From positions 310,001 through 374,000 of the forward strand of contig NZ_JANIOF010000002.1 in assembly GCF_024733555.1 (NCBI RefSeq): a DNA stretch of 64,000 nucleotides. Reading direction: 5' to 3'. Positions 16,124 to 24,581 of the stretch are shown piece after piece. The notes beneath the pieces were generated by a model that was not told the origin of the DNA, searched no databases, and was given only the letters and a program-made list of their open reading frames with translations. Source of the DNA: Paenibacillus sp. SC116 (lineage in GTDB: Bacteria; Bacillota; Bacilli; Paenibacillales; Paenibacillaceae). The position numbers were made by a program, and so were the translations under genes. Numbering within the stretch: the first letter of the stretch is position 1; each line of letters begins with the position of its first letter.

Positions 16124-16516
16124 ATGAAGCGTGGGGATATAGTAATAATCTGCCTCGTCATTGTCGCTGCTCTTGCTTTCTTTATTCCTAAGTGGTTGAT
16201 TCAGAATTCAAGTGAAAATAATCACAATATGACGATGACAGCAGAGATTACAGTTGATGGCAAGTTGTTCAAGCAAGTGACGTTAACTGAAGAAGAGCAA
16301 ATCATTACCGTGCCGACCGATCATGGTACGAATGTATTAAAAGTTCATAATCATGGTATCGAAATGATCGAGGCGGATTGTCCTGATCAGGTGTGCCTGT
16401 CCTTTGGATTTGTGAGCCGCAAGGGAGATACGATTGTCTGCCTGCCTCATCGCGTGCTCGTAGAGTTAAAAACGGATCAAGCAGAGGAGAGTGAAATCGA
16501 TGCCGTCGTCAGCTAA
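16124..16516 (+). CDS. eetA: EetA-like NusG domain II protein
   Basis: This is a 130-residue protein with one N-terminal membrane helix (about residues 5-24) and an outward-facing domain. The domain carries the NusG-II signature ADCPDQVCLSFGFVSRKGDTIVCLPHRVLVEL, with its paired Cys residues. Such proteins are membrane components of flavin-based extracellular electron transfer loci (EetA in Listeria), where the exact role is unclear. ATG 16124 fits AAGGAG at 16109-16114; the in-frame ATG 16115 would touch the ribosome site. The eetB start codon lies inside the end of this gene, so translation is coupled. Confidence 0.85.
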   Translation: MKRGDIVIICLVIVAALAFFIPKWLIQNSSENNHNMTMTAEITVDGKLFKQVTLTEEEQIITVPTDHGTNVLKVHNHGIEMIEADCPDQVCLSFGFVSRKGDTIVCLPHRVLVELKTDQAEESEIDAVVS

Positions 16517-17066
16517 TTACTCCTCTTCTTCGCTTAAGTTGAAGAAGACCGTTATTATTGCGATATTTGCGGCGGTAGCTGCTGTACTGGGATTGGTAGA
16601 AGCGATGATTCCAACACAAATGTTTATGATGATTCCTGGCGCCAAATTAGGCTTGGCGAACATTATGGTGCTGACATGCTTATGCTTCCTGCCTTGGAGG
16701 GACTCGCTAGCTTTGGTCGTATTGAAAGCATTAATTATGACCCTGATTTATGGTGCATTCTCTGCGTTCCTATTTAGTTTTCTAGGGGCACTATTCAGTT
16801 TCATTGTCATGTACGGCCTTATCCGAATCGGGCGTGGACGTCTCAGTCTAATCGGGGTTAGTGTAATGGGCGGTGTAGCGCATAATGTAGGGCAGTTAAC
16901 AGCGGCCTATATCGTCTTCCAAACGACGAAAATTTACTACTACTTGCCAGCCTTAATGCTGCTTGGAATTGTGACCGGTATCTTTGTGGGGATTGCGGTA
17001 AAATATGTGGTTGCATCGCTTTATAAGCTATCGTTGTTTGAACCATTTGCACCAGAAATGCAGTAA
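16500..17066 (+). CDS. eetB: EetB-like Gx transporter family membrane protein
   Basis: The 188-residue product is a small polytopic membrane protein. It shows the family pattern AAVAAVLGLVEAMIPTQMFMMIPGAKLGLANIMVLTCL, followed by further helices and GGVAHNVGQLTAAYIV. Databases often label such proteins heptaprenyl diphosphate synthase component I, but next to a NusG-II protein the better match is EetB of extracellular electron transfer loci. The start is ATG 16500, nine bases past AGAGGAGA; an in-frame GTG at 16491 is too close to that site. It overlaps eetA by 17 bases and is followed two bases later by the first ECF ATPase. Confidence 0.82.
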   Translation: MPSSANYSSSSLKLKKTVIIAIFAAVAAVLGLVEAMIPTQMFMMIPGAKLGLANIMVLTCLCFLPWRDSLALVVLKALIMTLIYGAFSAFLFSFLGALFSFIVMYGLIRIGRGRLSLIGVSVMGGVAHNVGQLTAAYIVFQTTKIYYYLPALMLLGIVTGIFVGIAVKYVVASLYKLSLFEPFAPEMQ

Positions 17067-17068
17067 AG

Positions 17069-17905
17069 GTGGTGGCAGCTATCATACGATTCAATCAGGT
17101 AAGTTTCCAGTATCCAAGGCGTGAGCCGATGTTCATAGGCTTGTCGCTTCATATCGAGCAAGGACAGTGGGTGACCATTGTGGGCCCTAATGGTTCTGGC
17201 AAATCAACTTTGACGAAGCTGATGAATGGCTTACTTGCACCCCAGTCAGGCATGATTCAGATTGGCAGTGTAACGTTGAATGGCAATACGCTCAGCGATA
17301 TACGTCGACGAGTTGGTTACTTGTTTCAAAATCCAGACAATCAATTTATAGCAGCAACCGTACAAGATGATATGGCATTTGGGATGGAGAATCGCTGCTT
17401 GTCGCGAGAAGAGATGCAGCGGAGAATCAATCAGGTGTCAGTGGAGTTAGGTATGGAGGATTGGCTGCATCGTCATCCATCTTCCTTGTCTGGAGGGCAG
17501 AAACAGCGCGTAGCGATTGCAGGGCTGCTCGTGCTTGATCCAGAGGTCATGATTTGGGATGAGGCGACGTCCATGTTGGATGAGCAGGCGAGACGAGAGT
17601 TTATGACTCGCATGCGGCAATTGCGTGCGGAACGAGAATTGACGGTTGTATCGGTAACACATGATGCAGAAGAAATTATGGCGTCGGATCGTGTCCTTGT
17701 TATAAAGGATGGCGAGCTGGCAGCCGACTTGTCACCAATGGAGCTGTTTGCACGGGAAGAGCTAATGGAGGAATGTCGCCTTCGTCCACCCTTTGCCATG
17801 GAGCTATCGCTAGAATTGAGGCGCCGTGGTGTCGAGATGAATATATGCCGAGATGAAGAAGAGTTGGTGAATGCGTTATGGCTATCGTGTCCAGTGAAAA
17901 ACTAG
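17069..17905 (+). CDS. ecfA: ECF transporter ATPase EcfA1-like
   Basis: The 278-residue ABC ATPase has Walker A GPNGSGKST near residues 39-47, Q-loop LFQNPDNQF, signature LSGGQKQRVAIAG and Walker B VMIWDEATSMLD. The DEATSMLD form is typical of EcfA1. It works with the next ATPase and EcfT to drive a flavin or other vitamin transporter. In Listeria, ECF parts linked to the electron transfer locus move FAD out of the cell for ApbE. The start is uncertain: GTG 17069 lies right on AAAGGTGG, GTG 17072 is an alternative, and an ATG at 17129 would remove the first beta strands. The gene overlaps the following ATPase by 28 bases. Confidence 0.85.
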   Translation: MVAAIIRFNQVSFQYPRREPMFIGLSLHIEQGQWVTIVGPNGSGKSTLTKLMNGLLAPQSGMIQIGSVTLNGNTLSDIRRRVGYLFQNPDNQFIAATVQDDMAFGMENRCLSREEMQRRINQVSVELGMEDWLHRHPSSLSGGQKQRVAIAGLLVLDPEVMIWDEATSMLDEQARREFMTRMRQLRAERELTVVSVTHDAEEIMASDRVLVIKDGELAADLSPMELFAREELMEECRLRPPFAMELSLELRRRGVEMNICRDEEELVNALWLSCPVKN

Positions 17906-18933
17906 GTTATCAATATGTAGTTAACGGTGGCAGTGATCAGTCGTTTGCGCTCAAGGATATTAGCTTTGAATGGGAACAAGGGAAGTTCTATGCCATTCTT
18001 GGAGCGGCAGGCTCCGGCAAGTCGACACTGCTTCAACATTTGAATGGTATCTTTCAGCCGACTGCGGGTCAGCTTCGTGTGCTGGATGTGATTTTCGAGG
18101 CTGGAGTGAAGCGGAATGGGTTGAAGCAGCTGCGCAAACGGGTCGGGCTCGTCTTTCAATTTCCTGAGCAGCAGCTGTTTGCAGATACGGTGGAACAGGA
18201 CCTTATGTTTGGTCCTTTAAAGTTTGGCATGTCTGAGCAGAAGGCACGTCAAGCGGCCCGCGAGGCGCTGCGGACGGTAGGGCTGCCCGAAGCTGTGCTC
18301 ACGATGAATCCATTCCAGCTCAGCGGTGGACAGATGCGTAAGGCGGCCATTGCAGCTGTACTGGCATCTAATCCAGATTTACTCGTACTGGATGAGCCCA
18401 CGGCTACGCTCGACCCGCTCAGCAGACAGGAGCTTATCCAGCTCTTACACCGGCTTACAGTCGAGCAAGGCAAGACGGTTGCGGTCGTTACGCATCGGCT
18501 CGATGAGATGCTGCCTTTCGCGAGTGACTACATGCTAATGAAGGCTGGCCGACTCGTGTTTCAAGGCAGTCGTGCTGAGCTGCTGGCACAGCCTTTGCAG
18601 CTGCAAGACGCAGGGCTCGTCCTGCCTGCCACATTGAGGCTTGGGCAGCTGGTGGGTGAGCGATGCAGAGGGCAGAGCCGTGTATTAGAAACACAGGGGC
18701 AAGAATTGCCCATTACGGTGAAGGAATGGGCAGATCGACTGATCCAAATGCATCAGCAAAATCAAGATGGAGGACGAGCTTCGGTTGTTCATGAAGATAG
18801 CAGTGCGAAGCTGCATCAACAGCAGCAGTCCGCGCAATCAGCAGAGCGAGGGGCCAATGTTTATTACGCGATAACGGGGGAAAGTGAAAGTGCGAAGCGT
18901 TCCCTTTGCTTGTTAAGTGAGGAGGACGAGTGA
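17878..18933 (+). CDS. ecfA: ECF transporter ATPase EcfA2-like with C-terminal extension
   Basis: The 351-residue ABC ATPase has Walker A GAAGSGKST, Q-loop VFQFPEQQLF, signature LSGGQMRKAAIA and Walker B LLVLDEPTATLD, as in EcfA2. It is about 70 residues longer than usual: from about residue 255 it continues with a tail rich in Gln, Ser and Glu, including a run of Gln near 315. The tail is not part of the ATPase fold. It overlaps the previous ATPase and its stop TGA runs into the ecfT start, so all three ECF genes are translationally coupled. Confidence 0.85.
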   Translation: MAIVSSEKLGYQYVVNGGSDQSFALKDISFEWEQGKFYAILGAAGSGKSTLLQHLNGIFQPTAGQLRVLDVIFEAGVKRNGLKQLRKRVGLVFQFPEQQLFADTVEQDLMFGPLKFGMSEQKARQAAREALRTVGLPEAVLTMNPFQLSGGQMRKAAIAAVLASNPDLLVLDEPTATLDPLSRQELIQLLHRLTVEQGKTVAVVTHRLDEMLPFASDYMLMKAGRLVFQGSRAELLAQPLQLQDAGLVLPATLRLGQLVGERCRGQSRVLETQGQELPITVKEWADRLIQMHQQNQDGGRASVVHEDSSAKLHQQQQSAQSAERGANVYYAITGESESAKRSLCLLSEEDE

Positions 18934-19730
18934 TGATGCAGCCATCTAAGTTGGTCATGGGACGTTATGTGGAAGCTTCATCATGGGTGCATCGCTTAGA
19001 TCCACGGGCGAAGCTAGTAGCAATGATGCTGTTTCTTGCAGCCGTCATTAGCGCTCACTCATTCGTGGAACTAAGCACGATAACTGCCATCGCGCTTCTC
19101 GTTTTAGCAAGCTCAGGCATCCCGTTATCTCGCTATGGTCGTGCTTCCAAGCCGCTATGGCCGCTCATGTTCTTTATGTTTTTGTTTTATGTACTGTTTG
19201 AGCAAGGTGGAAGTACACTGCTCGAAATAGGCAGCTTCCTCGTTAGCAGCGAGGGCGTATTACTTGGGCTAGCATCCGTATGGCGTATGCTGCTGCTCGT
19301 GTGCTTTACTTCGATACTGACCTTTACAACGACACCAATCGAATTGAATCTTGGGCTTGAGGCGGTATTGAAGCCGCTGAAGTTAATTGGTGTCTCTCCA
19401 CAGCAGTGGACAATGATGATTACGATTGCGCTGCGATTTATCCCGACGATATTTGAGGAAGCTGACCGTATTTTAAAGGCTCAGGCATCTCGGGGAGCAG
19501 ATATCAACGATTTGAAGTTGGCGGCAAAGGGGAAAATGCTGCTCACCTTACTCGTTCCCATTATCGTAGGGGCTTTCCGCAGAGCGGAAGACTTAGTGCA
19601 GGCGATGGAGTCGAGAGGGTATGTGCTGGATAGAGCACGAACTTCCCTTCGTGCGTTGGCATGGCGGGGAATCGATTCGCTGTTTCTCATTGGTTTTGGA
19701 ATGATGCTTGTCTTCACTCTCGTGATGTAG
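18933..19730 (+). CDS. ecfT: ECF transporter transmembrane protein EcfT (FmnA-like)
   Basis: The 265-residue protein has an N-terminal SSWVHRLDPRAKLVAMMLFLAAV segment typical of EcfT, several membrane helices, and two Ala/Ser-Arg-Gly coupling motifs, QASRGAD and MESRGY, that contact the ATPases. No substrate-binding S component (such as RibU) is encoded nearby. In Listeria an EcfT relative, FmnA, is dedicated to flavin delivery for extracellular electron transfer, and the eetA-eetB context here suggests the same role. ATG 18933 overlaps the previous stop as TGATG, with GGAGGA just upstream. GTG 18930 and ATG 18936 are alternatives. Confidence 0.85.
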   Translation: MMQPSKLVMGRYVEASSWVHRLDPRAKLVAMMLFLAAVISAHSFVELSTITAIALLVLASSGIPLSRYGRASKPLWPLMFFMFLFYVLFEQGGSTLLEIGSFLVSSEGVLLGLASVWRMLLLVCFTSILTFTTTPIELNLGLEAVLKPLKLIGVSPQQWTMMITIALRFIPTIFEEADRILKAQASRGADINDLKLAAKGKMLLTLLVPIIVGAFRRAEDLVQAMESRGYVLDRARTSLRALAWRGIDSLFLIGFGMMLVFTLVM

Positions 19731-19836
19731 ACCAAGTTATCATTTTAGTTCTATAACAAGGCCATACGTTAGATTAGGTATTCCGCGGAACAATTGCTTA
19801 CTTGTAAGGCGCTTGCAGCACGAATAGCAATTAAAA

Positions 19837-19852
19837 TGTGAAAATAATCACA
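19837..19852 (+). promoter_or_regulatory. FNR/Rex-like box upstream of the U32 gene
   Basis: TGTGAAAATAATCACA at 19837-19852 is a perfect TGTGA-N6-TCACA palindrome. Its centre lies only 33 bases before the ATG at 19878, so it cannot sit at -41.5 of a promoter for that start. A repressor role (Rex-like, or FNR as a block) or control of a promoter further upstream fits better than simple activation. Confidence 0.65.
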
Positions 19853-19877
19853 AAAATTAGGGTGGGGAGGAATAGTT

Positions 19878-21869
19878 ATGGCTAGATATTTCAACGGTAA
19901 AGAGATAGAGTTGTTGGCTCCTGCAGGAACGTTTCCTATTTTCCAAGAGGTAATTGATATGAACTGTGATGCGGTTTACTTCGGCGGGCCGTCACTCAAT
20001 ATGCGGATGATGCGCAAAGGATACAATTTGTCCTATGACGAAGTACGTGAAGCTATTCAAATGGCTCATGACCGAGGCAAGCGCGCATATGTTACCGTGA
20101 ACAATTTATTGAACGAAGAAGATTTGGATGAGGCGAAGCGGTACTTCGAGTTTCTTAACGAAGTCGGACCTGATGCGATCATTGCGCAGGATATGGCCGT
20201 GTTCCCGCTTATTCACGAGCAGAACTATACGAATATTCCTGTTCATTCTTCCGTCATGATGAACATTCACAATCTTGAAATGATTGAGGCGATGAAGAAG
20301 TTTGGGGTAACTCGGGTTGTTGCCTCCCGTGAAATGGACCTGCACACAGCCGAGCTGCTGCAAGCAAAAAGCGGCATGGAGTTCGAATATTTTGTTCATG
20401 GCGACATGTGCACGGTTCACGGTGCGAATTGTACGATTAGTTCGATGATGTTTGGTAACAGTGCTCAACGTGGGCGCTGCATGAAGCCCTGCCGCTGGGA
20501 TTATCGTGTGAAGAGGGATGGGCATATTTATCCGACGGAGTACCCTCTAGCTGCGAAGGATATGTACATGTATGAACACATTCCAGAACTGATTAAGTCA
20601 GGCATTATGTCTTTTAAAATTGAGGGCAGAATGCGCAATATCGAGTTCTTGAACTTGTTGGTCAATCAGTATGGTGATGCTATCGATCGCTATATCGCAG
20701 ACCCGATTGGCTTTAACCGCGAAGAAGATGCGGACAAGCTGTACGATAACCGAAAGCGGGATTTCTCAACGGCATATGCATTTGGCAAGCCAGGTCTCAA
20801 CTATATTAATAGACGTTATGAAGGGACAGGCAAGTTCTACAGCACAGGGAAAGTGTTCAGTACGCCTACGACAGAACGTGAGTTGAAGGAAGAACGTGTT
20901 ACTCAAATTCGCGAGCGTCTTGCTGACACTAAAAAAGATACCGATCACACAGGACGTCCACAAATTGCTGTGCATGTGAACACTGTGAAGCAGGCATATG
21001 CTGCGCTCGAAGAAGGAGCGGATATCATCTATTTAACAGGTGATGTGTATATGCCGGACCGTCCTTATAGTCTTGAAGATATTGAGCAGCTGACCGCATC
21101 GAAAGGTTCGTCGCAAATTATTCTTGGCACGCCTCGTATGATGACAGAGCTTCATATAGAGCAGTATACGCACTTCTTGCAGCAAGGAAAGCAGCGGGGC
21201 ATGTATGGGCTGGATGGCTTGCTCGTATCCAATTTCGGAGCGCTGCATAAGTTTGGCTCACTTGAGCTTGGGCTGCCTATGATTGGCGATGCTAACTTGA
21301 ATGTATACAACTATATGTCTGCTGCTGTGTACGAGAAGCACTTCGGAGTAAAGCGGGTCCATGCTTCCGTAGAGCTGCCGTTGAATGATTTGGCGAACTT
21401 TATTGAGCATACAAAAGTGCCTGTGGAGATGACGGTGCATGGCTCGCCGATCGTCATGTATCTGGAGCTTGATCTCTATGAAAATACGGAAGTGATGGAG
21501 TCGATCGGCCAAGAGGATAACGCCTATGTGGACAATCAATATCTTGTCCTTATGACAGACAAAGGCGAGAGCCCAGTCTATCGGGATTGGAGCGGACGCA
21601 ACCATCTCGCATTGTCCAAAGAATTGTGTTACTTGCCGATGATGAAGGAACTATATGAAGCAGGCGTCCATTATTTCCGAATCGAAGGCAAGACGTATAC
21701 AGATGAGCAGCTGCGGACGATTGTACGCATTTACCGTCAAGCAGCGGATAACTTGGACCAATGCGGCAGCTTGTTCGCCCAGATGAAGCCCGTTTATGCA
21801 GGCTATACGCTTGGCAGCTTGCAGTTCGGGGCGGCACGCCATATTGAGCTAATAAGCACAAATGTTTAG
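19878..21869 (+). CDS. Peptidase U32 family protein, probable Fe-S protein
   Basis: The 663-residue protein begins ELLAPAGTFPIFQEVIDMNCDAVYFGG, the classic U32 barrel start. Four Cys, 178, 185, 201 and 205 (HGDMCTVHGANC and RGRCMKPC), fit the cluster-binding set of this superfamily, and MSFKIEGRMR lies near 244. Despite the name, several U32 members are not proteases: UbiU/UbiV help oxygen-independent quinone hydroxylation and RlhA modifies rRNA. The long C-terminal half (400-663) repeats a barrel-like region. GGTGGGGAGG precedes the ATG, and a redox-type palindrome lies just upstream. It is first in a likely operon with an aminotransferase and a UbiA prenyltransferase, which favours a cofactor or quinone role over proteolysis. 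That is inference. Confidence 0.8.
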   Translation: MARYFNGKEIELLAPAGTFPIFQEVIDMNCDAVYFGGPSLNMRMMRKGYNLSYDEVREAIQMAHDRGKRAYVTVNNLLNEEDLDEAKRYFEFLNEVGPDAIIAQDMAVFPLIHEQNYTNIPVHSSVMMNIHNLEMIEAMKKFGVTRVVASREMDLHTAELLQAKSGMEFEYFVHGDMCTVHGANCTISSMMFGNSAQRGRCMKPCRWDYRVKRDGHIYPTEYPLAAKDMYMYEHIPELIKSGIMSFKIEGRMRNIEFLNLLVNQYGDAIDRYIADPIGFNREEDADKLYDNRKRDFSTAYAFGKPGLNYINRRYEGTGKFYSTGKVFSTPTTERELKEERVTQIRERLADTKKDTDHTGRPQIAVHVNTVKQAYAALEEGADIIYLTGDVYMPDRPYSLEDIEQLTASKGSSQIILGTPRMMTELHIEQYTHFLQQGKQRGMYGLDGLLVSNFGALHKFGSLELGLPMIGDANLNVYNYMSAAVYEKHFGVKRVHASVELPLNDLANFIEHTKVPVEMTVHGSPIVMYLELDLYENTEVMESIGQEDNAYVDNQYLVLMTDKGESPVYRDWSGRNHLALSKELCYLPMMKELYEAGVHYFRIEGKTYTDEQLRTIVRIYRQAADNLDQCGSLFAQMKPVYAGYTLGSLQFGAARHIELISTNV

Positions 21870-21957
21870 GCATTAGGTTATAGAGACGATAACTGATAGT
21901 TGAATAGGTAGTAACGCGAAGATATTACGGATTCAGAATGTGACGAGGTGAATACGC

Positions 21958-23298
21958 ATGACAAGCGTAACAATAAAGCAGCCAACCTATATCGGTCCAG
22001 AAAATGTGTTAGAGAAGCGCAAACAATATTTCTTCCCTTGTACCCATCATTTTTACCAAGATCCGCCGCAAATCGTGCAGGGGAGCATGCATCAGCTTAT
22101 TGACCATACAGGCAAGGCATATACAGACTTCTTCGCAGGTGTATCTGTCGTTGCTTGCGGACATTGCAACGAGCATATTACGGCTAAGACCATTGAACAG
22201 CTAACAACGCTACAGCATACGACAACGATTTACCTGACAGAGCCGATGGTTCAATTAGCAGAGCGGCTGGCATATGAATGCTTGCCAGGTGAGCTGAAAC
22301 GAACGTTCTTCTGCAACAGCGGCTCCGAGGCGAATGAAGGGGCATTGCTGCTTGCGAGATTGCATACGAAGCGCAAAGATTTCCTAGCGCTGGAGTACGG
22401 GCTGCACGGCAGAACGTTCCTCACGATGGGAGTAACAGGGATGCCGATGTGGCGCACGGATGATTACCTTGATCCGCATGTTACCTTTATTCCTCGTCCG
22501 TACGATGAAGAGATGGACACGGAGGATGCTGCCCATCGTTCCATTGAGGCGCTGCGACAAGTGCTAGCGGAAAAGGGGAATACGTTCGCTGCCATGATCG
22601 TGGAGCCGATTCAAGGCAATGGGGGGATGATCGTCCCGCCTGACTGGTATTTCCGCGAAATAAAAACATTGCTGGCGGAATACGGCATCTTGCTCATCGC
22701 AGACGAAATTCAGACTGGTTTCGGCCGTACGGGTCGCATGTTTGCGATGGATCATTATGAGGTTGCGCCAGATATCATCACGATGGCGAAAGCACTTGGC
22801 AACGGTGTGCCAATCGGAGCCTTTGCAACGACAGATGCAATCGCAGCCAGCTTTAATCGTCCATCTGCCTCTACATTTGGAGGCAATCCAGTTTCTGCTG
22901 CAACGGCTATGGCGGTGCTGGACTATATCGAGCAGGAGCAGCTTGTAGCGCGCTCCGCCGAGTTAGGCAGTCAGCTGAAAGACGGACTGCGTGCACTGCA
23001 AGTGAAGCACAGTGTCATTGCAGATGTTCGTGGCAAAGGGCTTATGGTAGGAGCCGAGTTAAATACGGGTGAAGCGTCATTAAATGCAGCGTTGACAGAT
23101 TATGTGTTGGAAAATATGAAAGATCGCGGGTATTTGATTGGCAAAAATGGAGTTGGGCGCAACGTCCTTGCTTTCCAGCCTCCGCTCATCATGCCGGAAG
23201 ATGAGATTCATGTGATGCTTTCGATACTAGACGAAGTTCTCTCTGAAGCGGTTTATGCCGATGAAGAGAGGGGGCCAAAGGATGGACATGATTCATAA
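21958..23298 (+). CDS. Class III (AGXT2-like) PLP aminotransferase
   Basis: The 446-residue enzyme belongs to the class III aminotransferases. The PLP pocket is visible as CNSGSEANEGALLLAR (119-134), ADEIQTGFGRTG (248-259, Asp 249) and TMAKALGNGVPIGAF with the Schiff-base Lys at 278. STFGGNPVSAATAMAVL follows. The closest pattern is alanine-glyoxylate/aspartate-family enzymes related to AGXT2; the substrate is not readable. A GACGAGGTGA site precedes ATG 21958. It lies between a U32 gene and a UbiA prenyltransferase whose start overlaps its end, so it may serve the same pathway. Confidence 0.85.
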   Translation: MTSVTIKQPTYIGPENVLEKRKQYFFPCTHHFYQDPPQIVQGSMHQLIDHTGKAYTDFFAGVSVVACGHCNEHITAKTIEQLTTLQHTTTIYLTEPMVQLAERLAYECLPGELKRTFFCNSGSEANEGALLLARLHTKRKDFLALEYGLHGRTFLTMGVTGMPMWRTDDYLDPHVTFIPRPYDEEMDTEDAAHRSIEALRQVLAEKGNTFAAMIVEPIQGNGGMIVPPDWYFREIKTLLAEYGILLIADEIQTGFGRTGRMFAMDHYEVAPDIITMAKALGNGVPIGAFATTDAIAASFNRPSASTFGGNPVSAATAMAVLDYIEQEQLVARSAELGSQLKDGLRALQVKHSVIADVRGKGLMVGAELNTGEASLNAALTDYVLENMKDRGYLIGKNGVGRNVLAFQPPLIMPEDEIHVMLSILDEVLSEAVYADEERGPKDGHDS

Positions 23299-24154
23299 GG
23301 TCGTCTATAAGACTCGTATGTTTGGAGAACTGGTTATGTTCTCGCATACGTTATTCTCTTTGCCTTTCGCCATCATTTCGATGGTGTGGGCAGCCAATGG
23401 CTTGCCGGCTGGTGAGGTGATGCTGTGGTCACTAATTGCCCTTGTGGCAGCACGCAATGGAGCGAATGCGTTCAACCGTCTCGTAGACAGGGAGTTCGAT
23501 ACGCAAAATCCGCGTACAGCACACCGTCATCTGCCTAGACGATTACTAATGGAACGAGAGGTAACGGTATTTATCGTAGTAAACTATGCGCTATTTATTC
23601 TAGCAGCGGCGATGTTGAATCCGTTGTGCTTAGCCCTATCACCAGTGGCAATTGTACTTATTTCTAGCTATTCGTATACGAAACGGTTTACATGGCTGAG
23701 CCATCTCTATCTTGGCTTTACGATTGCTTCTGCCCCGATTGGTGCATGGATTGCTGTGACAGGAGAGTTGGCGTTGACGCCATTCGTGCTTGGTACGGTC
23801 GTCATGCTATGGATTGCAGGCTTTGATATCATTTATGCTACGCAAGACATCGAGTTTGATCGGAGTGCAGGGCTATGGAGCGTTCCGCGTGTATTTGGCT
23901 ATGAGGATGCGTTGTTCATTGCGCGTACGCTGCATACGGTTATGGTGCTGCTGCTTATTCTGCTGTACTTTTTCCGAGATTCGCTTGGATGGCTCTATCT
24001 GATAGGGATAGGTTTGTCGATGGTCCTGCTTGCGATTGAGCATCGGATTATTAAACCATCGAGCCGTAAGCGAATGAATGTTGCTTCCTACAATTTGAAT
24101 CAAGTCATTAGTATGGTTATATTAGCTTGTACGCTGTTGGATCAGTTATTGTAG
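23282..24154 (+). CDS. UbiA-family prenyltransferase (MqnP-like)
   Basis: The 290-residue polytopic membrane enzyme carries both Asp-rich motifs of UbiA proteins: NAFNRLVDREFDTQNPRTAHRHLP near residues 62-85, and DIIYATQDIEFDRSAGLWSVP near 183. The AFNR/NPRTA and YATQD forms match the MqnP/UbiA-like group found with futalosine-type menaquinone genes more than MenA. It should attach a polyprenyl chain to an aromatic quinone precursor. ATG 23282 follows GAGAGGGGG at a good distance and overlaps the aminotransferase end by 17 bases; ATG 23288 is an alternative. In flavin-based electron transfer loci a UbiA enzyme (DmkA) makes a dedicated demethylmenaquinone, and this gene could fill that role. 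Confidence 0.85.
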   Translation: MDMIHKVVYKTRMFGELVMFSHTLFSLPFAIISMVWAANGLPAGEVMLWSLIALVAARNGANAFNRLVDREFDTQNPRTAHRHLPRRLLMEREVTVFIVVNYALFILAAAMLNPLCLALSPVAIVLISSYSYTKRFTWLSHLYLGFTIASAPIGAWIAVTGELALTPFVLGTVVMLWIAGFDIIYATQDIEFDRSAGLWSVPRVFGYEDALFIARTLHTVMVLLLILLYFFRDSLGWLYLIGIGLSMVLLAIEHRIIKPSSRKRMNVASYNLNQVISMVILACTLLDQLL

Positions 24155-24169
24155 CCAATCATAAAATCT

Positions 24170-24220
24170 GCCGCTGTAGAAGTGCGAATCAATCGTATTT
24201 TCGAACAGCGGCTATTTTCA
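24170..24220 (+). terminator. Terminator after the UbiA gene
   Basis: Arms GCCGCTGT (24170-24177) and ACAGCGGC (24205-24212) are perfect, followed by TATTTTCATT. It lies 16 bases past the stop. The rest of the gap to 24581 shows no gene or clear motif. Confidence 0.65.
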
Positions 24221-24581
24221 TTCTTCGTCTTTTCGACAAGAATAGGTATGAAGATCCAAGAAACACATGGAAAAATACATATTTCCCCATCGGTAAATAT
24301 ATTGTATTCTAGTCTACAGACAGAAATCCTACATGTTCTAACCATCCGCTGCCTCATGAATGCAAGAACGCTATGCATCGTCAAGCGTCATTCTTATCCA
24401 CGGGAAATGCTACTCTCTTTCTACATCTCTTCCTAAAGATCTAATCCTGCCGGATATTTTTATCTCTACATGATGTTCTTCATCTTAATATTCTATTGAA
24501 ATGATACCGCCATCCTTGCTTGACATTCGTTTGTTTTGTATATCATTTTCCATTCCAATTTCATATGAAGAGGTGACTTGC

